A stretch of DNA of 64,000 nt, taken from NCBI GenBank assembly GCA_947846985.1, contig CANTUZ010000001.1, forward strand, positions 3,162,001-3,226,000. The letters run 5' to 3'. Source of the DNA: Fratercula arctica (taxonomy: Eukaryota; Chordata; Aves; Charadriiformes; Alcidae). The translations under genes and the position numbers were made by a program. This document shows, piece after piece, positions 61,469 through 64,000 of the stretch (positions are counted from its first letter, which is position 1; every line of letters begins with the position of its first letter). The notes under the pieces are model-generated. The model had not been told where the DNA came from. It did no database searches and saw only the letters and a list, made by a program, of their open reading frames with translations.

Positions 61469-62474
61469 ATGTATCGTGCGTTGAGCTGACCATGTTTTTA
61501 TTATGCAATGTCTTTACTTTTTCTCCTAGTATCTTCCATTTTTTCTCTGTATTGTCGCTTGACTTAGCCCTGGTGGAGGAACAAAAGAAACCACCACTTG
61601 ACTTGAGTATGGACTTACCACGGACTCAGACCTCCATTTCCATTTTTTTCCATCATTCCCATAAGGGCAAAGGGGAATAGGTGGCAGGACTCTTGGCTTT
61701 TACTCTGGCCCTTGTCACAAGCTCCTGGAAATAACGTAACCTCAATTTCCTTATCTGCTGCATGGCAAAGATAGTGTGACTGCCCGAGGTTAGCGGAGGT
61801 TCTAACGAATGTTTGTACAGTGTTTGGAGATATTCGGAGGAAAGGCACTACAGAGCTATTAAGTAGTCATGTTATTTATTGTGCTTTCCCAAGTGGGTCT
61901 CCTTAGCAATGTAGTGTGTAAGTAGTGTTATTCTAGCACCCCCGTTGACATGCAACCTACCGCACTCCCCACATCCCTCTGGAAATGAATATCCTCCGTG
62001 CAACTTCACGGCACTGCAGGTAGAGCATTCATGCTCGTCTTGTTTCGTAAAACACACTCGCCTGCTTTTTCGCTCTCCTAGGCTGGTTTTCCCCCAGGAG
62101 ATCTGTTCAGTTCGGTTGAAGTTGATCAAGACAGGACTAAAATTAAGTTCTGTTGAGCCGCATTTCTGGAATTGGACAAGACTCTTCTTTCTGATGCTCT
62201 TGAATACCATGCTGTAACTTCTCAAGGGCAGCAGGCAATAAAGTGAAAAGACGTTGATTTTTTACAGTTTTCTTATTGGAACAAGTTCGTATTTTTCAGT
62301 CTCATTTACTTTCATTACTTTTGTGTTTAGTATAAGGGAGAGAAGCAGGCACTTGGCGATGCAACTCATTTAACTTACTGACAGAGTCTAGGTGGAGATG
62401 AATTGTGTCCAAAATATGCTTTTGATGACATCACCAAGCAATTCAAACCTCCAGTCTAGAGGAAAATATCCTAC

Positions 62475-62493
62475 TTTTTTTTTTTTTTTTTTT
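62475..62493. repeat. Poly(T) run, T19
   Basis: An uninterrupted run of 19 T between ATATCCTAC and ACCGATG. No retrosequence is recognised on the - strand beside it. Confidence 0.85.
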
Positions 62494-63334
62494 ACCGATG
62501 TCACCATCAGGACGGTTGGCAGTTTTGAAGCCACCATCAGTTTTAACACGCCTGGCACTGGTTGCTCTGCCCTCTGCGCTGGGCTGAGTACTGTTTTGAA
62601 ATGGTTTCTCTCCTGGTTGTGATGCAGACACTGCATCTAGGGGCTGCAGCATGGAAAACACAATTGGAAACCGTATGAAAATGTGCTTTCTGGAAGAATT
62701 TCCAGTGCTTTCTACTCAGATATTTCTTGACAGACTGGACATACCAGAGGGAATTACCTTTCTAGCAGGGTTTCAGTGGACTCAAATCCAGACAGAAACT
62801 AGAAGAACAAGGAATGGCAGCAAGCAGAGTCTGGTTGCTATGGATTCATGTCTCAAAGTTGATGGCTTGTTAAATTGATTTATTTTTAAGATTGTCCATT
62901 GTTTTCTGTTGCACCTTTCGAATTCCCTTGGGTTTTTTTACAATTTTTCTACTGCAATCTGCTATGTACATCACCTGCCCTGTAGAAATCAGCTAATAGG
63001 ATAAAAATTAAGAAGAAACTGTTTAGATTGAAGTCACTCCTTTCTCTGAATCTTTATTTTAATGTGGAAAAAGGAACATAATTTCTTTGGAGACCTTCAG
63101 CTTTCTATCAAAGCTGTTTGAAAAATCAACAGGTGGAGAAATCTGAGGGGGACAGATAGATGACAGACTGAATGACCACATAGATCTAATTTCCAGGGGA
63201 CAAAAAAAAGGTTATATAATAAAATGGTAAAGTGAACTCTCAAGTGGTTCCCTCGCTGTATTTCCTGTGCTGAATGGAGAATAAACAAGTTGTGGAAAAT
63301 CTTAAGCCAGGTCTGAGTTTGGGGACTGAGGCTA

Positions 63335-63361
63335 TATTTATTTGTTTATTTATTTATTTAA
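63335..63361. repeat. (ATTT)n-like microsatellite
   Basis: Imperfect TATTTATTTGTTTATTTATT sequence of about 27 bp. Confidence 0.8.
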
Positions 63362-64000
63362 ACAAGTCTTGATTAGACAAGTTTTTCACAGATTTTGAAG
63401 AACTTCCTTTAGTGCCAAGTGTATCTAATTTGTCCATCATGTGCTCATCACCAGAAGAAATTTGAATGAGTTGTCCAAGTGGCGCGCGAAAGGAGGATAT
63501 TACAAAATCTTAATCATTGAGACTTTAGTGAATATCCTAAAGTGAAGGAATAATCTCCCCAGTGCAGAGCAGGAGCTGTCCTGGTAGAAGATACCAGCAG
63601 TGTTTAACTTATCAGGATTAATGTTCTTGGAGGACTGGGGCTGGGCCATGAGATTGACCATAGAAACCAACAGTACAGACATTTCATTGCTGTGTCCCTG
63701 TGCCTGATAAAATGGGAAAAGGCCTGATTTGGGGTTTTTCATCTTCTCAGAAAGACCGGTGAGTGCTACTGTAGGTTACTTCCTTGCAAGGAGGAATATA
63801 ACAAGCTAGGAGACAACCTGGGAGAGTGGGAGAAGTAATACCACAATGGAGAAAGGCTTGAGACCTTTGTGTTGGAAGAGCCACCTTTGGGGATACCTTA
63901 AAGGAAATGCAATTTCAGCCCAATACTGACCATCCAAAGGAGTTTCAAGCTGCTGGGGACCAAATGTTTTGGATGTGGAGGCAGACCCCTCCAGGGATTA

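Larger units (their letters stand above)
61470..64000. other. AT-richer stretch at the window end; no gene seen
   Basis: It contains a T19 run (62475-62493) and an ATTT-type repeat (about 63335-63361). Open frames are short. No CR1 or exon-like segment is identified. Confidence 0.5.

Overview
The window looks like a bird nuclear genome. About two dozen truncated CR1 LINE fragments lie on both strands. Most share the avian CR1 3' hallmark, a TTGGAAGGGACC core next to the octamer-like ATTCTATG end. The window also has long introns, homopolymer T runs and no bacterial-style gene packing. It appears to contain the 3' end of one multi-exon protein-coding gene followed by a long, gene-poor, CR1-rich flank.

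Region 1-23 kb is AT-rich and holds the gene's 3' end on the + strand. It contains intron sequence from base 1, a 92-nt internal coding exon (6127-6218), a 13.2-kb intron with five CR1 pieces, and a 703-nt terminal coding exon (19406-20108). A putative 3' UTR of about 2.9 kb follows, with the best poly(A) signal at 23001. The two exons join in frame (phase 2) and encode the last 264 residues of a serine- and proline-rich, apparently cytoplasmic or scaffold-type protein. That tail carries an SxIP-like motif, a PPSY motif and a conserved-looking acidic/helical C-terminus. I do not recognise the gene and give no symbol. Its 5' end lies outside the window.

Region 23-64 kb appears richer in G+C by eye. 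Apart from CR1 copies of at least four sequence groups I find no convincing gene there. Many open frames of 60-200 codons exist, but they overlap each other in several frames, lack splice logic and look like chance or CR1-derived reading frames. Points of interest are a near-identical inverted pair of CR1 copies (23.8 and 30.0 kb), a CR1 copy still showing reverse-transcriptase sequence (13.5-14.5 kb), an unexplained antisense open frame inside the putative 3' UTR (21.57-21.82 kb), and a CpG-enriched block (43.9-44.6 kb) that could be regulatory.

I found no evidence of an undescribed multi-gene system. The most informative unknown is the identity of the tail encoded by the two exons.
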